DNA of 64,000 bases, from NCBI RefSeq assembly GCF_947179165.1, contig NC_077248.1:8987256-9051255 (forward strand). Direction: 5' to 3'. This document shows, one piece after another, positions 22,780-34,210 of this stretch. The DNA comes from Solanum dulcamara (taxonomy: Eukaryota; Streptophyta; Magnoliopsida; Solanales; Solanaceae). The position numbers and the translations under genes were made by a program. Every line of letters starts with the position of its first letter. The stretch's first letter is position 1. The notes under the pieces are model-generated. The model was not told the DNA's origin and searched no databases. It worked only from the letters and a program-made list of their open reading frames with translations.

Positions 22780-23740
22780 ACCTTCTTCTTCTTCTCGGAT
22801 TCCTGCTACTGCCGCCCCTCTCCTGGCGGAACTCTTTAAGATTCATGCAAGATCCCATCGGGAAATTGATCATATTATTCCTTCGGCAGCGGGCACGGAG
22901 AAACGACCTCAACAAGAGGAGGACAAAGAACTGTTGTCCATCCTGGACGCTACTGTTTTCCCATGGCTCTACGCTACTATCTCTAATGATCTTTTGCATA
23001 CAATTCTTGAACCCAACACCACGGCGATGGAGGCTTGGAATCGCTTGCGTGATATATTCCAGGATAACAAACACTCTCGTACTATCACCCTTGAGTACGA
23101 CTTCACTCATGTCGACATGACAGATTTTCCAAATGTCTCTACCTATTGTCAACATCTCAAATCTCTAGCGGATTACCTCAAGAATGTCGTCTTTCCGGTC
23201 ACTAACTATCGACTAGTTCTTCAATTAGTCTCTGGCCTTACCGAGCCCTATCAAGGTGTGGCCACTCTTATTCGCCAACGTGATCCGTTGCCTAAATTTT
23301 ATCAAGCCCGTTCGATGCTTACTCTTGAAGAGGCTGGCCGTGCTAAGAAAGCGTACCAAAGCTCCTCGCTGCCTTAATTGCTCGCTCTTCTGAGGGTCCT
23401 CCTGATGTTCATGATAATTCATCTTCCAACCGCAATTCTAATGGTGGGAAGAAGAACCACAACCGAAGCAATAATGGGGAAAAATATCGCGGCAACAATG
23501 GTGGTTATGGAGGCGGCAAAGAAGCTGCCAGCAGCAGTGGTAATATAGGCCGTGATGGTCAGCTGGAAGACGGCAACAACCGCGATACTGGGCATCAGCC
23601 AGCGGGACAGAACCCTCCGCCCTATTCTCTATGGGCTGGCGGGCAGTAGGGGCTGTGGATGGCATCATGGGGTCGTTAGGCTATACTACCGTGTCCATAT
23701 CCTTCAACTTCCTGGTCCCGACCCAATTATGGACAGCAAC
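22780..23740 (+). pseudogene. Copia-2 gag
   Basis: The frame around 22934-23377 gives a UBN2-type gag domain ('[19 protein letters not shown]', '[19 protein letters not shown]', '[15 protein letters not shown]'-like text), closed by a stop after '[10 protein letters not shown]'. It is followed by a Gly/Asn-rich tail in the next frames ('SNGGKKNHNRSNNGEKYRG'). No zinc knuckle is recognised. The open stretch starts within a few codons of the primer site; the true start codon is not evident. Confidence 0.8.
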
Positions 23741-23779
23741 AGCCACCACGAATGGATGTTCTTGGCCCCCAACTCAGCA

Positions 23780-25130
23780 AGCCTATACGACAGCCCCTAC
23801 TCCTACGGACATCGAAGCCGCCATGCATACTCTTGGGATCACTCCTCCAGATGCAAATTGGTACATAGACACCGGTGCCACTTCTCACATGACATCCACT
23901 AAGGTAAACTCACGTCTTATTTTAATAAGAGCAATAAACATGGTATAATTATTGGTAATGGTCAATCAATTCCAATTCATGTCTATGGTCACACGACTTT
24001 GTCTTTCCCTTGTCCTCCCTTACACTTAAATAATGTCCTTCATGCCCTCACCTAGTTAAAAATTTGGTGTCCGTTTGCAAATTTACCACTGATAACTCTG
24101 TCTCTTTTAATTTTGATCCCTTTGGATTTTCTATGAAGGATTTTCAGATGAGAGGATGGTAATGAGGTGTAACAGTCGGGGAGAGCTTTATCTAATCACC
24201 AATCCTATCACTTCACCATTTACTTTTGCTACTTTGGCACCATCTCTTTGGCATGTTCGTTTGGGTCACCCGGGAGCACCTGTGTTGAATTCCCTTAGGA
24301 AGAATAAATTGATTGATTGTAATCTAAGTAAAGATGTTCCTATTTGTTATTCTTTTTCCACTTGGAAAACATGTTAAGTTGTCATTTTATGCTTTGAATT
24401 CTAGCACTCTTATGCGAATTGATATAATACATAGTGATCTTTGGACATCACCCGTTTTGAGTTCCTCAAGTCATCGATATTATGTCTTGTTTATGGATGA
24501 TTATTCTAAATTCTTGTGGAAGTTTCCTTTATCGCATAAATCACAAACCTTTTCCACATTTTTAACTTTCAAGACATTTATTCAAACTCACTTTGAGTGG
24601 GACATCAAGAATATTCAATGCGATAATGGCAAGGAATTTGATAATAGCCTCTTTGGGGACTTCTGTAGAGCTAATGGTCTGTCGTTTTGATTGTCATGTC
24701 CTCACACATCTCCTTAAAATGGGAAAGCTAAAACACAAATCCGTAGGATTAATAACATTGTTCGTACCTTGTTGGCCCATGCTTCCCTTCCTCCTTACTT
24801 TTGGCATCATGCTTTGCAAATGACAACTTATCTTCTCAACATCATTCCTCATAAACTGGTAAACTATCAATCCCCTTTTCGTATTCTTTATCGGAAGGAT
24901 CCCTCTTATTCTCATCTTCTTGTAATTGGGTATTTATATTATCCTCTCATTCCCTCCACACTCATAAACAAACTTCAACTCTGGTCAACCCCGCGTGTTT
25001 TTTTGGAATATCCATTACATCATTGTGGGTATAAATATTTTGATTTGTTATCTCAAAAAATCATCATTAGCCGTCAAGTAATATTTGATGAGACACAATT
25101 TCCTTTTGTCAAGTTACATACTCCTTAAAA
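23780..25130 (+). pseudogene. Copia-2 protease and integrase
   Basis: Protease site 'NWYIDTGATSHMTST' is at about 23855-23900. The GAG-pre-integrase block 'SLWHVRLGHPGAPVLNSL' is in 24156-24377. The integrase core is in 24334-24690, with 'IIHSDLWTSPV' and 'IQCDNGKEFDN' carrying the two Asp. The continuation 'LLAHASLPPYFWHHALQMT' is in 24769-25128. At least four frame changes or stops break it. Confidence 0.85.
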
Positions 25131-25170
25131 TTACACATACCAATTTTTAGATGACGGACCATCTCCCTAT

Positions 25171-26945
25171 GTGGTTCGCCATCTCACTACCTCCATAAAT
25201 CCACCAAATCACCACCTTTCTCCGGCACCACTGCCCATCCCGCCGTGCCCAGCCAGCGGCTCAACCCTCTCACCTGGGCAGATCGCTCCTTCGCTGCCTG
25301 TTGGGTTGGCCTTAACATCTTCTTTTGCTCTCCCACCTAGCTCTCCTCCTCCACCCACTCTCGTCTCTCCCTCTAGTCTACCCACCGGTCCTGTTACTAG
25401 GAGTCAGCATGGGATCCATAAGCCTAAGAGGTCCTTCAACCTTCTTATATCGGTCTCAAAGTCCTCTCTACCCCGTAATCTTGTGTCTTCTCTTCGTGAC
25501 CCGAATTGGAAATTGGCCATGGATGATGAATATAATGCTCTTATTTAAAATAAGATGTAGAAATTGGTGCTCCATCTTCCAAAATGTTAATGTTATTTGA
25601 TGTATGTGGACTTTTGCTCATAAAGAAAAAATTAATGGTTTGTTTGAGCGACATAAAGCTCATCTTGTAGGTGATGGTAAAACCCAACAGGTTGGCGTGG
25701 ATTGTGGTAAGACATTTAGTCCAGTTGTCAGACCGACGACTATTCATATGGTTCTTAGTTAAACTCTCTCGAAGGCATGGCCGATTTATCCACTTGACGT
25801 CAAAAATGCTTTCTTACATGGCGAACTCAAGAAGACTATTTACATGTATCAACCTTTGGACTATCGGGATCCTAATAGACCTAATCACGTGTGTCTGCTG
25901 AAGAAATCACTTAATTGGCTGAAATAAGCTCCGCGGGCTTGGTATAAGTGATTTGTTGATTATGTCCGTACCCTTGGGTTTTCTCACAGTAAGATTGATC
26001 ATTCCTTATTTTTTTATCATCAAGGTACTTCTATGGCTTATATTTTATTGTATGTCGACGATATTATTTTATCTGCTTCCTCAAATGCGCTCTACTAGTC
26101 TATCATATCGCTTCTTAGCTCCGAATTTGCTATGAAAGATTTGGGCTCGTTGAGTTATTTCTTGGGCATTGCTGTTACTCGTCATACATGTAGTTTATTT
26201 TTATCTTAAAGAAAGTATGCGGTCGAGATCATTGACCGAGCTGGCATGTCATCGTGTAAGCCATCTCCTACTCTGATTTCTCTAAAACCAAATCTCGGGG
26301 CTACTACAAGCGTGCTGTTAGAGGACCCATTTCTTTATCAGAGTCTTGTAGGGGCACTGCAATACCTCACGTTCACGAGATCGGATATTACTTATGTTGT
26401 GCAACATGTATGCTTATTTATGCATGTCCCATGGGATGAGCATATGAACGCTCTCAAGCGCATCATGCGCTACCTATAAGATATTTTGGATTATGGTTTT
26501 CACCTTTATCTCTCTTCCACGACCACTCTTATCTCGTATTCTAATATTGATTGGGGTGGGTGCCCCGATACACGACATTCGACTTCGGGTTATTTTGTCT
26601 TTATGAGTGATAACTTGATCTCATGGTCTGTCAAACATCAAGCTACTTTGTCCTATTCAAGTGCAGAGACAGAATACAGAGGGGTTGCCAATGTGGTTTC
26701 TAAGTCGTGTTGATTGCGAAAATTGCTTTTGGAACTTCATTGTCCTATTCCACAGGCTACTTTGGTTTATTATGATAATGTTAGTTCTATTTATCTGGCT
26801 GGTAATCTTGTTCAGCATCAACACACTAAGCACATTGAGATGGATATATATTTTTTATGAGAAAATGTGGCTCGTGGCTAGGTTCGAGTGTTACATGTCC
26901 CCTCTCATTATCAAATTGCAGATATCTTCACCAAGGCCTTCTGTT
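25171..26945 (+). pseudogene. Copia-2 reverse transcriptase and RNase H
   Basis: A Pro/Ser-rich linker (25171-25548) leads into RT. RT motif A 'PLDVKNAFLHGELKKTIY' is at about 25795-25850, 'YVDDIILSASS' at about 26053-26085, and 'SEFAMKDLGSLSYFLGIAV' follows. RNase H is at about 26486-26940 ('SYSNIDWGGCPDTRHSTSGY', 'VYYDNVSSIYLAGN'). The catalytic aspartates survive, but several in-frame TAA/TAG codons prevent translation. Confidence 0.88.
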
Positions 26946-27012
26946 AGTGTTGTTTGAGGATTTTCGGGATAGTCTTAGCATTCAGCGACCTCTCGCTTCG
27001 ACTGTGGGGGTG

Positions 27013-27212
27013 TGTTAAAATATATGAAAAATATATTTTGATAGATTATAACAGATTGTATATATTTAGTTTCTAATATTGATATATTTAGTTTATTTAG
27101 TTCCTAATATAGAGATATTTAGTTTCTTTAATTATAGCCTAATTATACTCTTGTATTTGTGTATATAAACTATTGAGGTTAATGAAATAAATCAAAGGAT
27201 TAATCTCTTTCA
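27013..27212 (+). repeat. Copia-2 3' LTR
   Basis: Starts TGTTAAAATATATG after the purine tract and ends CTTTCA, followed by the CAATT duplication. Confidence 0.9.
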
Positions 27213-27432
27213 CAATTAACCAGGAAAAAGAGTCACAAATCGGGCACTATTTTTTTTCAAACTCTACTTATTAATACGATGTATATGTGTGTTTTATCCT
27301 TTATGAATTTTGTTAAATTTATTTTCATAAAATAGGATAACGATCCACTAGTGTTGAACTTGAATTGCATTCTAATTAAGTTTAGAAATAACTTTACTTT
27401 TTTACTGTAAGTTCTTATTTTTTTTTTAAAAA

Positions 27433-27941
27433 GGCATAATACATAAATATGCCATTTAACTTGATCTTATTTTACATTTATACCCTCCAACTTTGGGTGT
27501 GCACAAGTAGACACTTAAACTTGTATAAAATTAAATAAATAGACACAAATGTCCTACGTGAAGGGGAGCCTTGGAGTAACTGGTAAAGTTGCTGCCATGT
27601 GACCAGGAGGTCACGGGTTCAAGCCTTGGAAACAGCCTCTGGCAGAAATGCAAGGCAAGGCTGCGTACAATAGGCCCTTGTGGTCAGGCCCTTCCCCGGA
27701 CCCCGCGCATAGCGGGAGCTTTAGTGCACCGGGCTGCCCTTTTTACACAAATGTCCTACGTGATACAATACACGTAGGACGACACATAAGACACAAAATT
27801 GCCATGTAGGATGCCATGTAGGACAAATGTGTCTATTTATTCAATTTTGGATAATTAAAGTGCTTACTTGTGCACACTCAGAGTTGAAGGTCATAGTTGC
27901 CAGTTGAAGCCAAGTAAAGGGTCATATTTATGTATTATGCC
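27433..27941. mobile_element. Foldback MITE with long TIRs, split by a SINE
   Basis: The left arm starts 'ggcataatacataaatatg' and the right arm ends with its reverse complement. Further inward the arms still pair ('gtgtgcacaagtagacactt' with 'aagtgcttacttgtgcacac'; 'aaatagacacaaatgtcct' with 'aggacaaatgtgtctattt'). Without the SINE and its duplicate it is about 305 bp. Flanks are A/T runs, so the TSD is ambiguous. No coding capacity. Confidence 0.8.
27562..27744 (+). mobile_element. Au SINE
   Basis: A 183-bp tRNA-derived SINE with a 19-bp perfect target duplication, acacaaatgtcctacgtga (27543-27561 and 27745-27763). The A-box region is 'agtaactggtaaag' and the B-box is ggttcaagcc (27616-27625). 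The body has 'ccccggaccccgcgcatag' and ends in TTTT after 'gtgcaccgggctgccc'. This matches the Au family known from many flowering plants. A short plus-strand frame over it (27589-27777) is not a gene. Confidence 0.93.
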
Positions 27942-28104
27942 TAAAAAAAACTGCCTCCAATGATCATTGATGCAAAATATATAGTTACATTTCAGAGTTT
28001 GCGTCACGCCCTGAGCCTACACCCTAGATGTGACCGACACTCGAAAATCATTCCTAATCTCAAATGAACCGCTTGGCCTGACTTACCACTAAACGGAAGA
28101 CTTA

Positions 28105-30639
28105 TGTCACAACCTAACCCAACAGGCAGTACGGTCACCCACTCTAACACCTAGATAAGAGAACCATTACAGAAATAACATGCAGAAGTTTAACAATTGC
28201 CAAATACCAACCTAAAAGGTTAGGAATACACAATAATTGAAATATTTTAAAACTCTTAGGTTTATTACTAGAAACATACTAAAACCCCAATGATACTAGT
28301 CTAAATAGGTAAAAGAGCTTCTAAAGATACAAAGTATGAACAAAAATATGACACAACTCCAACCATAAAGAATGAAGAGTAGAAGCTGTTGGAGACTCAT
28401 CTTCGTCTTCACCTATGAAACATCATTGACCCTGCAACCAGACTATGCCAAGTGGCATAACAAGAGTAGTATCAGTACAAACAACACATATTAGTAGGAA
28501 TCGTCGGTCAAACCGATACCCACCGCATAATATAAAGAAATCATTAAAAAGAAAATATGCTCTTAAGGAATTACACCGCCAAACTTTTATGCACAACTAT
28601 TACCATTCTCGATAACCTCATTAAATTCGTTCAAGCCTAGTTCTCATACATTCTAGTTGGTCTGCTGCCAACTTTAATACAAATCAAGACTTAGCCATCC
28701 TGACACATAAAGGAGTTTCCAACTGCGGATCACCACTAACTCTGTCTAACCAGCCTACTTTCCTTAGTTTACACACCAACACATGGCCCTAGAGTAATTA
28801 ACACCTCACTTGGAAGAGGAAAATATTTATGGGGACTTAGGCTTACCTTCTACGTATATTGGCTCGCCATGGCGGGACCTATCCCACTTTGGCGGCTTCA
28901 CCACAACAGGATTCCTCCCGCCAGGGCGGCCTGCCCGGAGACAAAACTCTGAATAACCTCCCAATCCCCTTTTTAACTCATGTGCCCACAGGACATCAAT
29001 AATACCTGACTATTAAGTCATAAGTATCACTTCACAACGCATTGACTAATTTCCACTTGTTTACCAACAACCTCATAAATACTATGTGGAAACATCTAGC
29101 ACCCATAGCATAATCCGAATAAGCATATGCAGGAACACATTATCAATGTACCATTTCAGGGGCAATATATAGTTTCACAAGGTAAATTTCAATTACAATA
29201 TTCAACATAGCTACATTTGGACCTTCGGTGCTTTCATATCAACCACTAATCAGAATGGGCGTGTTCAATTATGTTTGGGGCAGTTTCTCTGTCATTAACC
29301 ATATAGTCAAGATCAATTCACAGATGATAGTCAACAATGGTTCTCTTATGGAACCCATACCCAAATCATATATGTGTCGGAACGTAACACTGATACAATA
29401 TATATGTCGGAACATGACACCCGATCTTATATATGTATCAAAATATGACATTCGATCTAATATATGTGTCGGTATGCAACACCAGATCCAATATCACAAT
29501 CACAACCATAACCACATTCACATGTCCACAACTAATATTTCACATACTTGCACAATCAAGTAATAGATTCATTGCATACAATTATTCATAATTAGTCATT
29601 TCATTAGTTTCATTCTATCTTCCCTTCATTAACAATATCTCATCAAGCCTTCTTTATCAAGGCATCACTTCTGATAGAACAAGTTCAAGATTATAGATTT
29701 TGGTCTTGAGATTATAGACCAATCACAATAATATATCATTCACCCAACCATAACGATTAAATGCATGGTAAACATCACAGTATTACTCAATCATTATTAA
29801 AAGTCTCTCTATGATATAATCTAAACCATAGCTTATAGCTACAGGCCATCACATAGGTTCATGGCATGAGATCTATCAACACTAAGTCATTCATATTTAC
29901 CCTTTATTTCGTGACTCACATTAATCAAGTAATTCACAAGAAATAATCAACATAAACACATACAATCATTGTATAAGCATATTTTAATATGCATGAATAA
30001 CCCATAATCCCCAAATCTCAGGATTCTATTATGACCCAACTATTGTCTATACTTAATCTCATAAGAATCATTGGCCTTCTAATAATTTCACAAAGATTGA
30101 CATTCAAAAATTGATCTTTATCACTAATCACATAATAATCATGACCCACAATATACATTTCCACTCTAAATAACAATTTACAATCATTTAACCTCCTTTA
30201 TATTTTGGCCCGTTGGATCCCGCTCCTGCGGCCCAAATCCTACTCTGGCACCCCAATATGGACACTGCTTAGTAAAATGGGTATAACTATTTACTCCAAA
30301 TGAGGTAAATTTAATAGCGTTGGAAATAAGACTTACATACCTTTAACTTGATAGGTCACAACCTCCTAATTCTTTATAGGCTGAGAGTTATGATCATTTG
30401 AAGTCGATCCTAGTTTGAACTCAAGTCCAAAACTAAATCGGAAAGAAACTTTCAACTCAACTTTGACATAGCATCATAGTACGACCTTAATTTACAACTA
30501 TAAACCTCAGTTCCAAGAAATCATATCTTCTACCAAGACTTCACTCGCATACCAAGGAATTGATCCTAGTTTTATGACGAAAGTGATTCGTATACCTTTA
30601 CCATAGATATTTTTATTAACTACGGATTAGGTCATTACA
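28105..30639 (-). mobile_element. Solo LTR, family B, nested
   Basis: Starts TGTCACAACC and ends GGTCATTACA, flanked by a perfect TSD ACTTA (28100-28104, 30640-30644) that is part of the family C LTR. It shares the 'gtcggaacatgacacccgat' array (29374-29492) and other blocks with 1-1316 and 46589-48310. No internal coding region. Confidence 0.9.
29374..29492. repeat. Short tandem repeat in family B LTR
   Basis: Four degenerate units around 'atatgtgtcgga-c--gacac-cgat'. Frames over this stretch (29228-29563 plus) are by-products of the repeat. Confidence 0.75.
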
Positions 30640-33063
30640 ACTTAACTCATTAAAAAGATTTTAGATGGGCACAAGTAGTATACGCAAACTTAATTTCTCA
30701 AAATAAAATCTGAATACTTAAATATATATAGAATATAATTAAATATTTTAAAAATATAAACTCTGAAAATAACTGAATAAACTCTGTCAGTGACTAGTCT
30801 ATGAAGCCTCTAAAACTGACTCTGAAATAGGTACCGGGATAAGCCCACGACTACCTCAAATTGGTAAATAAAGATTGAAAAATGAAGACTCAAGAGCTCC
30901 TCTGAATGTAAATAGGTCTCACCAAAAGTTAGATGGAATTTCGATCTCCAACGATGTGCCTGCGTAGGATCTCTATCACCTTTGTCTGCATCATAAAATG
31001 AGGCAATGCCAAATAATGTTAGTATGTGAAATATACGATATGTAAAATAGCTGAAAGGAAACTTATTCAAAGATACTCAACTCAACTTAACTCATAGGAA
31101 TCAAAAAAACTTACTCAAAGATACTCAACTCAACTCAACTCATAGAAAACAACTATGAAAATAGCTCAACTCAATATAACATGCAATATGTCTAAAATAA
31201 TGCTTTAAAAGATATGAATAAGTAAATGTAACTCATTATATAAAAATATAATACTTTACTTCTTGGGGAGTTTCTCTAAACGACAACCACCACTTAAGCT
31301 AGTGATGATACAACGAATTACTGTCTTTGCCATAGCATTCAATACTTTGCCAGGGTAAGGGACGTAAGCTCATCTCTGGATCCAATAAAAGTCCTCTTTT
31401 GGGACAATAAGGAGTCGTCTGAATGAATGGTACAATCCTATCCTACACTGGCTACGTAGTTTATAGGGTTTGAGTTATCTGAACTCTTGCCCAGATCGGT
31501 GCTCAATATTACTTCCAAAAATATAATTATTGTCCTCAGATCTCAAGTGAGTAAAAATACTCAATTAACTCATTTAGTCTCTTTTGGACTTAGCTCAAAA
31601 CTCAATTCTTGTCAATTCATCTCTTCTCTTTAAAATCAATTTAATCTCAACTAGATGAATGCATTTTAAAACATAATTTTAACTTCTCAATCTCAATCTC
31701 AAAATAGATGTTTTCATGTAATAATGCTCAACTCATTTATGCTCAAAATACTCTTGCTCAAAATAATAGTTAAGAGACTTCTCAAACTCATGCTCAAAAT
31801 AATAATTAAGAGACCTCTCAAGCTCATACTCATGTCATACTTTTTCTCAATTAAATGATGAAAACAATCATTCTTAAAACTCAAAATTAATGTATAAAAT
31901 AACTAGGAAAAAACTCAATTAGTGTTCATGTGAATGCAAACGTGAAACCATAATCTCAATAACTCAACTTATCAATGTATAATCAAACATATACTATAAC
32001 TCAGTAATAAATTATATAATTAACTTCAAGATTCAATTTGTTGGGATGTAAACTCAAACTCAAACTCAACTTGACTATAGAAGGATATAAGGTACGAGGA
32101 CGAACTTAGTCCAATGTTGTGATAGCCTTACATACTTTAAAAGCTCCACAAATCTTGATGAAGAATCCTAACTTGAAGAAGAACAATCAAGAGACCTCTT
32201 TCTTAAAATTATTGGATTCGTTTTCTTGAAAACCCTATGGTTAGGATTTAAGATTTCTCTTAGCGATTCATGAATTGATGAAGAAATTTGGGTTGAAAAT
32301 CTTGAAATCTATGAAGAAGAACTTACCTTGATGAAGAACCTTGAAAGAGAACCCTAACTTGATGTGTTCTTGAAAATTCTTGAGCTTTCAAGTTTAGGAG
32401 TGAATAAGAGGGTTTTTAGTTAAGAAAAACTGATTTCTACATGTTTAGGGACATTAAAATAACTCCCTAAAGTGTTATAAGACAAAAATACCCTTAAAAA
32501 ATAGAAGGGGCATCATTTGGCTTAGGTAGTGAAGTCCGTAGCCTCTTCGTGTCATGGAGCCATCGCGGACTTCTGCCAGGTTGGAGTGTCTTTAGTAAAA
32601 CGATCATAACTTTTTTTACTCCAAACTACAAATGAGGAAAACTTGGTGGCGTTGAAAAAAAGGACACGTAGATCTTTAATTTGATAGGTCATGAGTTACC
32701 TAACTCTTAATATTATGAGAGCTATTGTCATTTGAAGTTGACCCTTATAAGATCTTATACAAAAACTTAATCGGTGAAGAATCTTTGAACTCGACTTAGT
32801 ACTAGAGGTTCCTTATGCCCTAATTCACCTTTAATACACTTCAAATACTTAGGAGTTGATTGTAAAATATATATACAATTAGAAGTCATCGGGTTTGGGC
32901 CTATAAGCATATGAAAAATGGCTTAAACTTAGCTTATATTTTTGGGGTGTTACAGTTTGGCATACCATACTTAATACAAGATCTTGGGATAGTAATAAAT
33001 TTAGATAAACTCTACAAAGTTAACACCAGAAAAAAGAGAGAGTCTAAGCTAGCTATTACTTTG

Positions 33064-33945
33064 CTAACTTGAGTCCTTGACAAATAGGATTCCGAATGGT
33101 TCATCAATAAAATTAGAAGGTTTGACATGCTGCATTCTGAAGAAAGGGAGCTCACATATGTCGATGTTAATTAAATCCCTAACTTTCCTCGGGAGATCAA
33201 AGAAAGAGTTGAAATCATGTATTGCATCAATATTATGAGCTTGTATCTCCACCTCCCATGTTTTGCTAATTAAAATCAGTCTTATGCTGTCATTTATGGA
33301 CTCTTCTAGGTGGTGTCTGTTCAAAACCCATGCCATTAGGACACGAGCAAATGATATTCGATCTAACTTAGTATTACATTCATCTGCATATAGAGGTACA
33401 CCTAATCTACTGCTTATTCGACTCAATGAGTCCATACTCCAGCAATTTAGTGGAAGGTTGGGGTATTTCATTCAAATAGGTATTATTTGCAGTACTTCCT
33501 TGTTAAAATCAAATTTTGGGCTCCATACCTTCACAATTATAGGGAGGTTATTTAATAGATGAGGGCCTGAGTAAAGTACCTTCATTTCTATCATCCAAAT
33601 TAGCAAACCGAACAAAAAAATACCCATCATTTTGATAAATATACCTTAGGCTTACTCACAGTATTCACTTGCAAAGCTATGTACCTTTCCACAATGGCTA
33701 TGGTAGGTGAATCCCCAATTACATACAGAATCAAAGCCTGCTTCTATTCCTCTGTAGCTTTATTCACTTCCTCTTTGTTCAATTCAAATACGTTCTCCCC
33801 ATTCTTCATAATTGAAGCCACATAGTTAAGACCCATAACCTTAGCCGACAGTCTATTAGTATCAAAGAAATTAGACCATTTGTGCTTAGGGTTTCTGGAG
33901 AATTCTGTTGATTTTCTGGCATCCCATCCCTTTTCTCAGATTAGA
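33064..33945 (-). pseudogene. LINE ORF1-like protein with DUF4283
   Basis: Minus-strand text gives 'KHKWSNFFDTNRLSAKVMGL', then (after a stop) 'KQALILYVIGDSP', then 'FANLDDRNEVLYSGPHLLNN' in pieces, then the open frame 33064-33471 with 'MKYPNLPLNCWSMDSLSRI' and 'GVPLYADECNTKLDRISFAR'. This is the DUF4283 block common in plant LINE ORF1 and related gag-like proteins. Several stops and frameshifts occur. It is opposite in strand to the RT that follows. Confidence 0.8.
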
Positions 33946-34047
33946 TCACGAGATACGATTATAATGCCACGGATATGACATAGGAAGAAGATTCTCTCAT
34001 CGGAGATAGTAAAACCAAGGATGAGTAGTGTCGAATTGGGGGAAATT

Positions 34048-34210
34048 ACTACACGAGAGGATAAGCAACCTACGGAACAATGGCCACCTCTAGCTAAAGA
34101 GGTGACTCCTAAAACTAATGGAACAGTAACGGGCTCCGTTAATTTGGAGAAAAGCAATGCAAAGATATGGCACCAAGGAGAAGGAAGGTAAAAGCACTGT
34201 GAATTTCCAT
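34048..34210 (+). pseudogene. Possible ORF1 C-terminal remnant
   Basis: A plus-strand open stretch starting 'MSSVELGEITTRED' and ending 'AKIWHQGEGR' before a stop. It is hydrophilic and resembles the low-complexity tail of plant LINE ORF1 proteins. It sits between the inverted ORF1 part and the RT. Assignment is weak. Confidence 0.35.

Larger units (their letters stand above)
22553..27212 (+). mobile_element. Copia-2: full-length Ty1/copia element (Ale-like), decayed
   Basis: Flanked by a perfect TSD CAATT (22548-22552, 27213-27217). LTRs are 199-200 bp (22553-22751, 27013-27212). The primer site TGGTATCAG starts at 22752, right after the 5' LTR, and the polypurine tract 'gactgtgggggtg' ends at 27012. 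Domain order is gag-PR-INT-RT-RNaseH on the plus strand, in several frames with stops. It lies upstream of the MYB gene in the opposite orientation. The RNase H text ('VKHQATLSYSSAETEYRGVA') is Ale/Retrofit-like. Confidence 0.93.
28000..32954 (-). mobile_element. Solo LTR, family C, split by another solo LTR
   Basis: Outer parts 28000-28104 and 30645-32954 join into a reverse copy of the solo LTR at 36165-38332: both have the LTR end around 'acaccctagatgtgacc' / 'ggtagccgtgggcctgtccc' and the start TGTAACACCC (here ending 32954). 'gtttg' occurs at both edges (27997-28001, 32955-32959), a plausible TSD if two terminal bases were lost on the left. Minus frame 30810-31070 is LTR sequence, not a gene. 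Confidence 0.8.

Noticed and set aside
27562..27640. Possible tRNA gene (A-box and B-box like signals)
   Set aside because: The acceptor stem does not close and the sequence continues into the Au SINE body with its 19-bp TSD.
27589..27777. 62-codon plus frame with 'MLPCDQEVTGSSLGN'
   Set aside because: It spans the Au SINE, and its text is that of the SINE B-box and body.
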